From positions 1 to 32,944 of the forward strand of contig CAMUFJ010000020.1 of the NCBI GenBank assembly GCA_947088135.1: a DNA stretch of 32,944 bases, read 5' to 3'. Below are positions 22,075-30,028 of the stretch, in pieces (within the stretch, counting starts at the first letter, position 1; each line of letters opens with the position of its first letter). The DNA is from an uncultured Clostridia bacterium (GTDB lineage: Bacteria > Bacillota > Clostridia > Christensenellales > Borkfalkiaceae). The notes beneath the pieces are model-generated. The model was given only the letters and a program-made list of their open reading frames with translations. It had not been told where the DNA came from and ran no database searches. The position numbers and the translations under genes are program-made.

Positions 22075-22122
22075 GATGAGCTCGATTGTAACAACACGTC
22101 GGTTGTTTGGTCCAGCGTCCAT
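22054..22122 (-). CDS. Leader peptide of corA (22 residues)
   Basis: A short ORF begins with ATG at 22122, with AAGGAG (22134-22129) six bases upstream, and ends with TAA at 22056-22054. The peptide begins MDAGPNNRRVV and ends IFCANRQ. It lies 29 bp downstream of the -10 box of a strong promoter and before an intrinsic terminator. The only long gene that follows is corA. Its codons 17-19 (Phe-Cys-Ala) double as one arm of the antiterminator. Early Asp2 and Pro5 and the Asn-Asn-Arg-Arg run are candidate stalling or slow points. In enterobacteria, mgtL and corL leader peptides couple Mg2+-dependent translation to mgtA and corA transcription; a comparable mechanism here is inference. Confidence 0.72.
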   Translation of the reverse strand: MDAGPNNRRVVTIELIFCANRQ

Positions 22123-22150
22123 TTGCCGCTCCTTATTCTAATACGCTTTT

Positions 22151-22179
22151 ATTATAGCCTGAAAATTTTATTTTGGCAA
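22151..22179 (-). promoter_or_regulatory. Sigma-A promoter of the leader peptide-corA-fmdB unit
   Basis: On the minus strand TTGCCA (22179-22174), 17-bp spacer, TATAAT (22156-22151). It lies just after the stop codon of the upstream peptidase gene and gives a leader RNA of about 190 nt. Confidence 0.85.
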
Positions 22180-22198
22180 CTGTTTTTGAAATATTTTT

Positions 22199-23641
22199 TT
22201 AGATTACGCAAAGACCTTCCGTAAAAGACCGTATGAGACCCTCGGCATTGGCGGAAGAGAAGCAGGAAGCAAGGTCGCTCTCCGTTGCGATTTTTCCGCC
22301 GTAGCGCGCCGCGTAGCGTTTGAGCCCTTCGAAAAACTTCCCGTCGCCCACGACGCTCTTTAAACGGGAGAACAGGATCACGCCCTTGTCGTAGGCGATG
22401 TTGCGGTATTCGTAATCCCCCGTAAAGGAGGTGAGCGGGCGGTTCATCGCCGTGTTTTGAGAGCCGTTGATTTGCGAGTACACCGAGAAAAAGGCGCGGT
22501 AGGAGCGTTCGCTTGCCTCGATGAACTGCGCGTAAGTACCGCCGTATTTTTCATGCGCCCCGAAAAAGAGCGCGGTGGAAAATTCCGCGAGCCCCTCGTC
22601 CTGCCAACTGCTCTCGAATTGATTGCTTCCCACGAGCGCGTACCACCACTGATGCGCCGTTTCGTGCGCCACCACGGTGGGGATCTCCGCTTCGCGCAAA
22701 TCGAGCGAAATCATGGAAAGCCCCGCAAACTCCATGCCCCCGTAGGGGAAATCCGTCTGCACCACCGTGTAAGTAGAGAGTGGATAGTCGCCGAAGCTCT
22801 TGTCGAAATAGGCAAGGCTGTCCGCCGCAACGCCGAGAGCGAGCTCGGGCTTACTGTCCGAAACGTAGTAGTATTCCACTTCGACCCCGCCCGCAGTGGT
22901 CTTTGCGTTTTGGAAATTTTTTCCGAGGACAAACGCGCTGTCCCGCACGTTTTCCGTTATTACATGATACGTTTTTTTTCCGTTTTGTGCGACGCATTCG
23001 GGCTTGCCCGCGGAAATTACCGTGTAATCCTCGGGGACGGTCAGCGTCACGTCGTAATCGGCGCATTCGCTTACAAAGGGATCGCCGCTCGCGGCGTACA
23101 CGTATTCGCGGAAGCTTCCGTCGGGACAGTAGCACAGCACGGGATAGTAATGCGCGAGATTGACTGCGTTTTTTCCCTCGCCGAGGCGGTGATTGATTTT
23201 GGCGAGCGTGACCTCGAAACTTACGTCGAGGGTGACGCTTTCGTCGGGATAGAGCGGAGCGCCGAGCGTAACGGATAAAATATTTTCGTCCTCGCCCGTA
23301 ACCGAAAACTTTTCGCAACCGTCAACATTGTTTACGGTGATTCCGCCGTAGCTTTTGCCGTCGTAATAGGCGGCGGGGGCGTACAGTTCGGAAACGGGCG
23401 CGTATTTCGCTCCCTCCCGATAGGCGTTTGCCCAAAGCTGAAATTTGAGCTCCTCGAAGGCGTTTTCCGTTTCGTTGGGCACGGTAACGCGCATATTCGC
23501 CGCGAGCCGTCTTTCTTCGGGAAAATATTCGAGTTGCATTTCGTACTTGCTCCGCTCGTCCGAAGCTTTTTTACAGCCCGTCACTGCGGCGAGGGGCAAT
23601 ATCAGCGCGCCGAGAAGCGCGCAGGAAAGAATTTTGCGCAT
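22199..23641 (-). CDS. M1-family (aminopeptidase N-like) metallopeptidase lipoprotein
   Basis: A 480-residue zinc peptidase, predicted to be anchored outside the cell as a lipoprotein: signal peptide with lipobox VTGC, lipidated Cys23. The N-terminal beta domain is about 30-245. The catalytic domain shows the substrate-binding GGMEFAG (301-307, the GAMEN equivalent), zinc motif HETAH (326-330) and third ligand Glu349 in WQDEGLAEF. The likely catalytic Tyr is in EYRNIAYDKGVILF. The protein lacks the long C-terminal helical domain of full aminopeptidase N. ATG 23641 is preceded by GGAGG. It probably trims peptides at the cell surface. No terminator was seen between it and the corA promoter. Confidence 0.92.
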   Translation of the reverse strand: MRKILSCALLGALILPLAAVTGCKKASDERSKYEMQLEYFPEERRLAANMRVTVPNETENAFEELKFQLWANAYREGAKYAPVSELYAPAAYYDGKSYGGITVNNVDGCEKFSVTGEDENILSVTLGAPLYPDESVTLDVSFEVTLAKINHRLGEGKNAVNLAHYYPVLCYCPDGSFREYVYAASGDPFVSECADYDVTLTVPEDYTVISAGKPECVAQNGKKTYHVITENVRDSAFVLGKNFQNAKTTAGGVEVEYYYVSDSKPELALGVAADSLAYFDKSFGDYPLSTYTVVQTDFPYGGMEFAGLSMISLDLREAEIPTVVAHETAHQWWYALVGSNQFESSWQDEGLAEFSTALFFGAHEKYGGTYAQFIEASERSYRAFFSVYSQINGSQNTAMNRPLTSFTGDYEYRNIAYDKGVILFSRLKSVVGDGKFFEGLKRYAARYGGKIATESDLASCFSSANAEGLIRSFTEGLCVI

Positions 23642-23653
23642 AAAAAACCTCCG

Positions 23654-23667
23654 CGGGAAGCTTCCCG
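23654..23667. promoter_or_regulatory. Palindrome next to the M1 peptidase ribosome site
   Basis: CGGGAAGCTTCCCG is a perfect 14-bp palindrome lying immediately 5' of the GGAGG of the minus-strand peptidase gene. It could be a small leader hairpin or operator; no further evidence. Confidence 0.35.
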
Positions 23668-23761
23668 TCAGGTTATTTTATGTGAGGCTTGCCCTCGTTA
23701 TGCTGTTTTGCTTTCCGCCGATCGAGGCGAAGCCGTTCCGCGAGGGATATTCTGCTTTCGG

Positions 23762-23790
23762 TTGACAAGTGCAGGCTGTCGCGATATAAT
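23762..23790 (+). promoter_or_regulatory. Perfect-consensus sigma-A promoter of tcdA
   Basis: TTGACA (23762-23767), exactly 17 bp, TATAAT (23785-23790). The ATG of tcdA begins seven bases after the -10 box, at or beside the expected transcription start, so the mRNA should be leaderless or nearly so. Confidence 0.9.
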
Positions 23791-23796
23791 AAACGT

Positions 23797-24477
23797 ATGG
23801 AAGAAAGGCATAGCCGCACTGCGATCCTATTGGGGGAGCGGGGCGTGGAAAAACTGAAAAACAGCCGCGTCGCCGTGTTCGGCGTGGGCGGGGTCGGCTC
23901 GTACTGCGCGGAGGGCTTGGCGCGCGCGGGCGTGGGGGAAATCACTCTTATCGACAAGGATACCGTTGAAGAGAGCAATTTGAACCGTCAGCTCGTTGCG
24001 CTCGCGTCCACTCTAAGCAGGAGCAAGGCGGAGGTGATGAAAGAGCGCATTCTCGACATCGATCCCGCTTGTCGGGCGATTGCGAAACAGCTCTTTTATC
24101 TCCCCGAAACGGCGGAGCAAATCGATTTGGGCGGGTATGATTTTATTGCCGACTGCATCGACAACGTTACGGCAAAAATCTGCCTCGTCGAGCGGGCGAA
24201 AACGCTCGGCGTCCCCGTTATCTCAGCCATGGGTGCGGGGAATCGGCTCGATCCTACCAAAATCCGCGTAGCCGAGCTTGAAAAAACGAGCGTCTGCCCC
24301 TTGGCGCGCGTCATGCGAAGAGAGCTCAAAAAGCGGGGGATCGGGCACGTTCTTTGCGCCTATTCGGAGGAAGAACCCTGCGTCAGGACGGCGGAAACGA
24401 TCGGTTCCGTTTCCTTCGTGCCCTCCGTTATGGGGCTTGTGATGGCGGGCGAAATCGTGAGGAGGCTTGCACAATGA
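23797..24477 (+). CDS. tcdA: tRNA threonylcarbamoyladenosine dehydratase (ThiF/E1-like)
   Basis: A 226-residue E1-like enzyme that uses ATP to cyclise t6A at position 37 of ANN-decoding tRNAs to ct6A. The N-terminal nucleotide-binding core VAVFGVGGVGSYCAEGLARAGVG (about 25-47), LIDKDTVEESNLNRQ and ADCIDNVTAK mark the ThiF/TcdA family; MGAGNRLDPTKIRVAEL is typical of TcdA. Start MEERHSRTAILLGERG matches the family N-terminus, so ATG 23797 is right although it has no ribosome site and sits almost on the transcription start. The stop overlaps the cysteine desulfurase start (ATGA). In E. coli TcdA works with the CsdA/CsdE sulfur system, so the pairing makes sense. Confidence 0.93.
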   Translation: MEERHSRTAILLGERGVEKLKNSRVAVFGVGGVGSYCAEGLARAGVGEITLIDKDTVEESNLNRQLVALASTLSRSKAEVMKERILDIDPACRAIAKQLFYLPETAEQIDLGGYDFIADCIDNVTAKICLVERAKTLGVPVISAMGAGNRLDPTKIRVAELEKTSVCPLARVMRRELKKRGIGHVLCAYSEEEPCVRTAETIGSVSFVPSVMGLVMAGEIVRRLAQ

Positions 24478-25577
24478 ACGTGTATCTCGACTATGCGGCG
24501 ACTGCGCCGCTTTCGGAAGAAGTATTCGATGCGATGCTTCCCTATTTCAAAGAACAGTACGGCAATCCCGATTCGCCCCATGCGTACGGGCGAAGGGCGG
24601 CGTATGCGGTGAGCGAGGCGCGGGATCGGATCGCGGAAACGCTCGGCGTTTTGCCGCAGGAGATTTACTTTACTTCGGGCGGAACGGAAGCGGACAACTG
24701 GGCGGTGCGCCGATTGGGGAAGGGACGGGCGGTTCTCTCCGCGGTGGAGCACAGCGCGGTCATCGAGGCGGGCAAGCTTCGTGCGGACGGTTCTGCGGTA
24801 TTGCCCGTGGCGGGAAACGGGTGCGCGGAACTCGCGAAAGCGGAGGAGCTTTTGGATGGCGCGGGGCTTCTGTGCGTCATGGCGGTCAACAACGAAACGG
24901 GTTGCATTCAGCCCGTGGAAGAACTCGGCGCGCTGTGTAAGACGCGGGGGGTGCTCTTCTTTTCCGACTGCGTACAGGCGGCGGGCGCGCTCGATTTAAA
25001 GAAAATCGCGGGCGCGTGCGACGCGTTTTCCCTTTCCGCACACAAGGTCTGCGGGCCGAAGGGCGCGGGCGCGCTCGTGGTGAAAAAAGGGGTTTCCCTT
25101 CGTCCGCTCGTTGCGGGCGGAGAGCAGGAGCGAGGGCTTCGCGGAGGCACGCTCAACGTGGCGGGCATCGTCGGGTTTTCCGTTGCGCTCGCTTCGGCGC
25201 AGCGCGATCGGGAAAAAAATCAAATGAAAATCGCATTCTTGCGCGACCGGTTCGAACAGGGCGTGCTCTCCGCACTCGGCGGAGAAGTTTGCGTAAACGG
25301 GGAAAACCGCGTTGCGGGTATTTCGCACATGACTTTCAAGCGGGGCGGAACGGCGTTTTTAAACAAGCTCGATCTGCACGGCGTAGCATGCTCGGGGGGC
25401 GCGGCTTGCTCGGCGCACAGCGCGCTTCCCTCCCACGTTTTAACGGCGATGGGACGGAGCGAGGAAGAGGCAAGGCGGGGCGCGCGCTTTTCTTTCGGCG
25501 CAGACACGACGGAGGCGGAAATAGACTATGCGATCCGCACCGTCGTAGAGTGTTATCTCGGGGTTCGGGGCGGATAA
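24474..25577 (+). CDS. Cysteine desulfurase (NifS/IscS-type)
   Basis: A 367-residue PLP enzyme that takes sulfur from cysteine as an enzyme persulfide for Fe-S cluster or tRNA modification. Seen: N-terminal VYLDYAATAPLSEEV, FTSGGTEADNWAV (substrate/PLP loop, 67-79), VEHSAV (His93 stacks on PLP), VNNETGCIQPV, FSDCVQAAG, PLP Lys191 in SLSAHKVCGPKG, and the active-site loop SGGAACSAHS with Cys312. It overlaps tcdA by four bases (ATGA) and has AGGAGG inside the tcdA end. It could supply sulfur to TcdA-linked tRNA chemistry or to general Fe-S assembly; no IscU is adjacent. Confidence 0.94.
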   Translation: MNVYLDYAATAPLSEEVFDAMLPYFKEQYGNPDSPHAYGRRAAYAVSEARDRIAETLGVLPQEIYFTSGGTEADNWAVRRLGKGRAVLSAVEHSAVIEAGKLRADGSAVLPVAGNGCAELAKAEELLDGAGLLCVMAVNNETGCIQPVEELGALCKTRGVLFFSDCVQAAGALDLKKIAGACDAFSLSAHKVCGPKGAGALVVKKGVSLRPLVAGGEQERGLRGGTLNVAGIVGFSVALASAQRDREKNQMKIAFLRDRFEQGVLSALGGEVCVNGENRVAGISHMTFKRGGTAFLNKLDLHGVACSGGAACSAHSALPSHVLTAMGRSEEEARRGARFSFGADTTEAEIDYAIRTVVECYLGVRGG

Positions 25578-25617
25578 AAAAAATTTTTAGAAATTGTCAT
25601 AGAAACGCATTACATAA

Positions 25618-25646
25618 TTGACAATAATATGACTTTCTTGTATAAT
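25618..25646 (+). promoter_or_regulatory. Perfect-consensus sigma-A promoter of the epimerase-EFR1-cysK run
   Basis: TTGACA (25618-25623), exactly 17 bp, TATAAT (25641-25646), followed by GGAGG (25670-25674) and ATG 25682. No terminator was seen until after 31583, so it may drive the whole run. Confidence 0.9.
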
Positions 25647-25681
25647 ACCGATATGCGCTCGTGTATATTGGAGGAATACGT

Positions 25682-27220
25682 ATGAAGGTTGCCATGACGG
25701 GGGCAAACGGGAACATGGGAAGAGAGGCGCTCCGACAGGTGTTGGAGCTCAAAGAGGTAGACCGTGTTCGCGTACTCCTTTCGCGGAAAAAGAAAAATAA
25801 CCGGTTTGCAAAAAAACTGTTTTCCGAATATCAAAACCGGATCGAGGTCGTACGGGGCTCGGTTGCAGACGCCAAGGCGTGCCGTAAGCTCGTGAAGGAC
25901 GCCGATTACCTCGTGCATATGGCGGCGGTCATTCCGCCCGCATCGGACGCTTCCGCGAAGAGGAGCTTCGAGAGCAACGTTATGGGCACGGTCGCGCTTG
26001 TGGACGCGGTGAAGGAGCTTGCGCGCCAGCCCAAGTTCATTCATATTTCTACCGTCGCCCTGTACGGAAATCGGAACGAATTGCATCCGTGGGGAAGAGT
26101 GGGCGATCCGCTTCTCGTAAGTCCTTTCGATGCGTACGCCATGCACAAGCTGTACGGCGAACGCTACGTTTTGGATGCGGGGCTTTCCTGTTGGGTCGTT
26201 TTGCGCCAAACGGCGATGCTTCACCCCAACATGATGAACGACAACGTGAGCGACGGGCTCATGTTCCATACTGCGCTCAACGCGCCCTTAGAGTGGGTGA
26301 GTTCGCGGGACAGCGGATATCTCATCAAGCGCATTTTGGAGCGGGATATGCGGGGCGAAGTGCCCGCATTTTGGAAGAAGATTTACAATATCGGCGCGGG
26401 CGAACGCGGACGGGAAACGGGTTACGATACTTTCAACGACGGGTTTGCCATGATCGGCGGAACGACCGAAAAATTTTTCAAACCCGATTGGTTTGCTCCG
26501 CGCAATTTTCACGGACTTTGGTTTGCGGACGGCGACGAACTCGAATCGCTCTTTTCTTACCAGCGGGACGGCGTACACGACTATTGGAAGGAGACCGCCA
26601 AACGGCATAAACTGTTTGCGCTCGGAAAGCTTGTTCCCGCCAAACTCATCGATTTGTTTTTGTTTCGTCGGCTGTTAAAACACCCCAATTCTCCGCGCAG
26701 ATGGATCAAGACGGGCGACGCGGCGCGCGTACAGGCATACTTTGGCGGGCAAGAGGGCGTAAACGCACTCCCCAAGTCCTGGTCGGACGTGAAGCTCATG
26801 GCGAAGGGGGATTTCGGCGATTACGACGCACTCAGGACGGTGGAATACGCGCGGAAAAACGGACTGCTTCTCGACCACGGGTACGACGAGAGCATTCCCG
26901 AACAGCGGTGGAGCGAGAAAGAGCTTTCCTCGGCGGCGGAATTCCGCGGGGGCGCTTATTTAAACGGATTTAAGGGCGACGTCTACGAAAAAGTACGGTG
27001 GCGTTGCGTGCGGGGGCATGAGTTTTCCGCTTCCGCCTACACCGTGTTGCGCGGCGGGCATTGGTGCCCCGTGTGCTGTCAGCCATCCCCTTGGGAGTTC
27101 GATTCTTTGGCAAAAGAAATGCCCTTCTTCGCGCAGGTCTGGTACGATTCTCACAGAGAAGACGAACAATACCGTTACGACATGGACGATGACGGCAAGG
27201 CCTCGGTGGAGCGCATATGA
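25682..27220 (+). CDS. NAD-dependent epimerase/dehydratase (SDR) with C-terminal zinc-finger-like motif
   Basis: 512 residues, larger than the usual ~310-350 for extended SDRs. The N-terminal Rossmann fold has TGANGNMG (6-13), the SDR catalytic set Ser/Thr123-124 and YxxxK (Tyr152, Lys156 in DAYAMHKLYGE), and ESNVMGT. The substrate (nucleotide sugar, lipid-linked sugar or other) is unknown. An extra C-terminal ~200 residues include a treble-clef/zinc-ribbon-like motif: RWRCVRGHEFSASA (Cys442, His446) and GGHWCPVCC (Cys462, Cys465). This resembles the W-C-x-x-GH-x-F...C-P-x-C repeats of DUF4379-like zinc fingers. ATG 25682 was chosen from GGAGG 25670-25674. The stop overlaps the EFR1 gene start (ATGA), so the two are co-translated. 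Confidence 0.87.
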   Translation: MKVAMTGANGNMGREALRQVLELKEVDRVRVLLSRKKKNNRFAKKLFSEYQNRIEVVRGSVADAKACRKLVKDADYLVHMAAVIPPASDASAKRSFESNVMGTVALVDAVKELARQPKFIHISTVALYGNRNELHPWGRVGDPLLVSPFDAYAMHKLYGERYVLDAGLSCWVVLRQTAMLHPNMMNDNVSDGLMFHTALNAPLEWVSSRDSGYLIKRILERDMRGEVPAFWKKIYNIGAGERGRETGYDTFNDGFAMIGGTTEKFFKPDWFAPRNFHGLWFADGDELESLFSYQRDGVHDYWKETAKRHKLFALGKLVPAKLIDLFLFRRLLKHPNSPRRWIKTGDAARVQAYFGGQEGVNALPKSWSDVKLMAKGDFGDYDALRTVEYARKNGLLLDHGYDESIPEQRWSEKELSSAAEFRGGAYLNGFKGDVYEKVRWRCVRGHEFSASAYTVLRGGHWCPVCCQPSPWEFDSLAKEMPFFAQVWYDSHREDEQYRYDMDDDGKASVERI

Positions 27221-28071
27221 AACTCATAGCTTACGTTTTCTCGGGCACGGGAAACACGCGTCGGGTATGCGAAGCGCTTCTCGAAGAGGCGAAATGCCAC
27301 GGCGTGGAGAGTGAAATTTACGCCGTGCGGAAGGGGGAAACGCCCCCTGCGCCCGAAGGATTCGACGGCGTGATTTTGGGCTATCCCGTACACGCCTTTA
27401 ACGCCCCCGCTGCTCTATTGAAATTTATTAAGAAAATGCCCAAGCGCAAGAAGGGGGAACGGCTTCCCGTTTGGCTCGTGCGCTCTTCGGGCGAACCGCT
27501 CCGCCTCAACGACGCATCGGGCATTCTCCCCGCGCGCAGGCTCAAAAGAAGAGGATATGCCGTAAAGGGCGAATTTTCCTACATTATGCCCTACAATATT
27601 ATTTTTCGGCATTCCGACAAAATGGCGGCGCGGATGTGGCGGGCGAATTGCAACCTCATCGAGCGGGACGCGCAGACGCTCGCTTCGGGAGAGGGTTCCC
27701 GATCGCGGGTGGGGCTGTTGCGTCGCTTCGTTTCTTTCGTGCTCCGCATCGAGCATATCGCAATGCCTGTGCTCGGCAAGTGTTTCCGTGCCAACAAAAA
27801 GAAATGTATCGGGTGCGGGAAGTGTGCAAACGTTTGCCCGCAGGGGAATATTATAATGAAGGACGGAAAGCCCAAGTTCGGCGGTTCGTGCGTGGGGTGC
27901 ATGGGGTGCGCGTTTAGCTGCCCTACCGACGCGATCCGAACCTCCCTTCTCAACGGCTGGCGGGTGAACGGCGCGTATTCGTTCGGGGGCGATCCCGCTT
28001 CCGACGCCGAAGTGTGCGATTACTGCAAAAAAGCTTATCTTCGCTTTTTCCACGAAGCGGAAAAGTCGTGA
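27217..28071 (+). CDS. EFR1-family flavodoxin-ferredoxin protein
   Basis: A 284-residue flavodoxin-domain/2[4Fe-4S] fusion. The FMN phosphate loop SGTGNTRR (9-16) and VILGYPVHAF (52-61) belong to the flavodoxin half. Two clusters follow: CIGCGKCANVCP (Cys197, 200, 203, 207) and CVGCMGCAFSCP (Cys225, 228, 231, 235). It is a cytosolic one/two-electron carrier, common in Clostridia; partners are unknown. It overlaps the epimerase stop by four bases, suggesting the epimerase partner may need reducing power or simply co-regulation. Confidence 0.92.
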   Translation: MKLIAYVFSGTGNTRRVCEALLEEAKCHGVESEIYAVRKGETPPAPEGFDGVILGYPVHAFNAPAALLKFIKKMPKRKKGERLPVWLVRSSGEPLRLNDASGILPARRLKRRGYAVKGEFSYIMPYNIIFRHSDKMAARMWRANCNLIERDAQTLASGEGSRSRVGLLRRFVSFVLRIEHIAMPVLGKCFRANKKKCIGCGKCANVCPQGNIIMKDGKPKFGGSCVGCMGCAFSCPTDAIRTSLLNGWRVNGAYSFGGDPASDAEVCDYCKKAYLRFFHEAEKS

Positions 28072-28095
28072 GCTTACTCAGCATAGGAGGCATCA

Positions 28096-29022
28096 GTGCT
28101 ATTCGACAATATTGCCCTGCTTACAGGCAATACGCCGATGCTGGCGTTAAACCGCTATTGCGAAAAACACAAACTGAACGCGCAAATTTTTGCGAAGCTC
28201 GAATATTTCAACCCCGCAGGGTCTGTTAAAGACAGGGTCGCGCGCGCTATTCTCGACGACGCGGAAAAGACGGGCAAGCTCAAACAGGGAAGCGTTATCG
28301 TAGAACCGACCTCGGGCAATACGGGCATCGGGCTTGCCATGCTCGCGGCGGCGAGGGGATACCGCGTCGTGCTCACCATGCCCGCCACCATGAGCGAGGA
28401 GCGGAAAAATCTACTCAAAGCGTACGGGGCGGAGCTCGTGCTCACCGACGGCGATAAAGGCATGACGGGCGCGATCGAACGGGCGCGGGAAATCGTCGCT
28501 TCCGTAAAGGGCGCGTTTTTGGCGGGGCAGTTCGAAAATCCCGTCAACCCGCTTATACATTACAAGACCACAGGCCCCGAAATTTGGAAAGATTCAGACG
28601 GCAAGGTTGATATTTTCGTGGCTGGGGTCGGAACGGGCGGCACGATCTCGGGCGCGGGGAAATATTTGAAGGAACAAAATCCGCTTATCGAGATCGTTGC
28701 GGTAGAGCCCGCAGGTTCTCCCGTACTCTCGGGCGGAAAAGCGGGCGCGCATAACGTTCAGGGCATCGGCGCGGGATTCGTGCCGAAAACGCTCGATCCG
28801 CATATTTACGGCGAAGTGATTGCAGTTGCCGACGAAGACGCGATTTCGTCGGGGAAAGAGCTCGGGAAAACGGAGGGCGTTTTGGCGGGCATTTCTTCGG
28901 GCGCGGCGCTGTTCGCGGCGAAAACGCTCGCGGAGCGGAAGGAAAACGCGGGTAAAAACATTGTAGTCGTTTTGCCCGATTCGGGAGATCGGTACTATTC
29001 CACTGCACTGTTTCAAGAATAA
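28096..29022 (+). CDS. cysK: Cysteine synthase A (O-acetylserine sulfhydrylase)
   Basis: A 308-residue PLP enzyme making cysteine from O-acetylserine and sulfide. Seen: N-terminal LTGNTPMLAL, NPAGSVKDR with PLP Lys45, substrate loop EPTSGNTGIGLA, phosphate-binding GVGTGGTISG, and VLPDSGDRYYST at the C-terminus. The GTG start at 28096 is preceded by AGGAGG five bases upstream. It is co-directional, 24 bp after EFR1, and supplies the substrate for the cysteine desulfurase further upstream. No CymR-like or S-box element was noticed; it has no promoter of its own. Confidence 0.95.
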   Translation: MLFDNIALLTGNTPMLALNRYCEKHKLNAQIFAKLEYFNPAGSVKDRVARAILDDAEKTGKLKQGSVIVEPTSGNTGIGLAMLAAARGYRVVLTMPATMSEERKNLLKAYGAELVLTDGDKGMTGAIERAREIVASVKGAFLAGQFENPVNPLIHYKTTGPEIWKDSDGKVDIFVAGVGTGGTISGAGKYLKEQNPLIEIVAVEPAGSPVLSGGKAGAHNVQGIGAGFVPKTLDPHIYGEVIAVADEDAISSGKELGKTEGVLAGISSGAALFAAKTLAERKENAGKNIVVVLPDSGDRYYSTALFQE

Positions 29023-29038
29023 AGAAGGAGAAACTATA

Positions 29039-30028
29039 ATGAAGAAAAGGGGAGCAAAGGGTAAAATCGTCGGGCTTTCGGCGGCGCTGATTTTATGCGT
29101 CGCGCTGTTCGTATTTTTGTTCGTTTGGTTTTTCGGCGCGAGCTATCCCGCGTTCTTCGGCGGCGCGAAAGAGGAGGCGAAGATCCCTGGGCTTGCGGAC
29201 GGTATTTCTCCGCAGGGACTTTGCCCCGTTCCCGAAAATGCGGACGGGTATGAGTTTGCCATGAGCGGGTATATGGCGGACGGTTCTCCCTCCCGCGTCT
29301 ATCTTATCGGCAAGGATAAGAATAAGTACGTAACGTTTACGGAGGGCGGGAAGGACGTTACCACCCATTTCGGAGGCGTTACCTGCACGGGCGAAGAGCT
29401 CTTGATCGCGAGCGGAAAGACCTTGCTCCGCGTTTCGTTTGCTTCCGTGCTCGGCGCGGAATCGGGCGCGAAACTCGAAGCGGAGCGCGCCGTTCAAACG
29501 GATTTTAACGTGGCGTACTGTTACTTCGACGCGGACACGCAAAAGCTGTACGCGGGCGAATTTTACCGCGAAAAGAACTACAAGACGAACGAGGATCACC
29601 ACCTTACCGTAAACGGCGAAACCAACTACGCGTTCATTTACGAATATTCCCTTGAAAACGGGGCGATAAAAGAAACGCCCGACAAGGTGATTTCGGTGCG
29701 CGCGCTCGTGCAGGGCATTGCGGTATACGGTGATAAAATCACGCTGAGCACCTCCTACGGGCTGGCGGACTCGGTATTCTATACATACGAAAACAGTTTG
29801 GACGGCGAGGCGAGCGGTACGGTAACGGTCGACGGCAAGGAGATCCCTCTGTATCGGTTGGATTCTTCCAACCTTAAAAGCGCGCTAACCGCGCCCTGCA
29901 TGAGCGAGGAAATTTTTGTACGGGACGGACGGATTTACATTCTCTTCGAGTCCCTCTGCAATAAATACAAATATTTTGTGCGCACGCGGATCGACAGTAT
30001 TTTGTCTTTGCCGCTGAGCGATTTGTAA
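29039..30028 (+). CDS. Membrane-anchored extracytoplasmic protein of unknown function
   Basis: 329 residues: a basic N-terminus and one strong membrane segment (about 10-33, IVGLSAALILCVALFVFLFVWF), then an extracytoplasmic domain rich in beta strands with repeated 'value-in-context' segments (CTGEELLIASGKTLLRVS, QGIAVYGDKITLSTSYG, IFVRDGRIYILFESLC), reminiscent of a small beta-propeller. No catalytic motif is recognised. AAGGAG precedes ATG 29039. It starts 16 bp after cysK and overlaps the next gene at TAATG, so it belongs to the same operon. Function unknown. Confidence 0.78.
   Translation: MKKRGAKGKIVGLSAALILCVALFVFLFVWFFGASYPAFFGGAKEEAKIPGLADGISPQGLCPVPENADGYEFAMSGYMADGSPSRVYLIGKDKNKYVTFTEGGKDVTTHFGGVTCTGEELLIASGKTLLRVSFASVLGAESGAKLEAERAVQTDFNVAYCYFDADTQKLYAGEFYREKNYKTNEDHHLTVNGETNYAFIYEYSLENGAIKETPDKVISVRALVQGIAVYGDKITLSTSYGLADSVFYTYENSLDGEASGTVTVDGKEIPLYRLDSSNLKSALTAPCMSEEIFVRDGRIYILFESLCNKYKYFVRTRIDSILSLPLSDL

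Noticed and set aside
21959..22150. M-box (Mg2+) riboswitch upstream of corA
   Set aside because: The conserved M-box sequence blocks and multi-helix layout are not visible; instead a small ORF with an antiterminator/terminator pair explains the leader.
22457..23278. Long plus-strand open frame opposite the M1 peptidase
   Set aside because: Antisense to a well-conserved peptidase with catalytic motifs in frame; no ribosome site or family signature.
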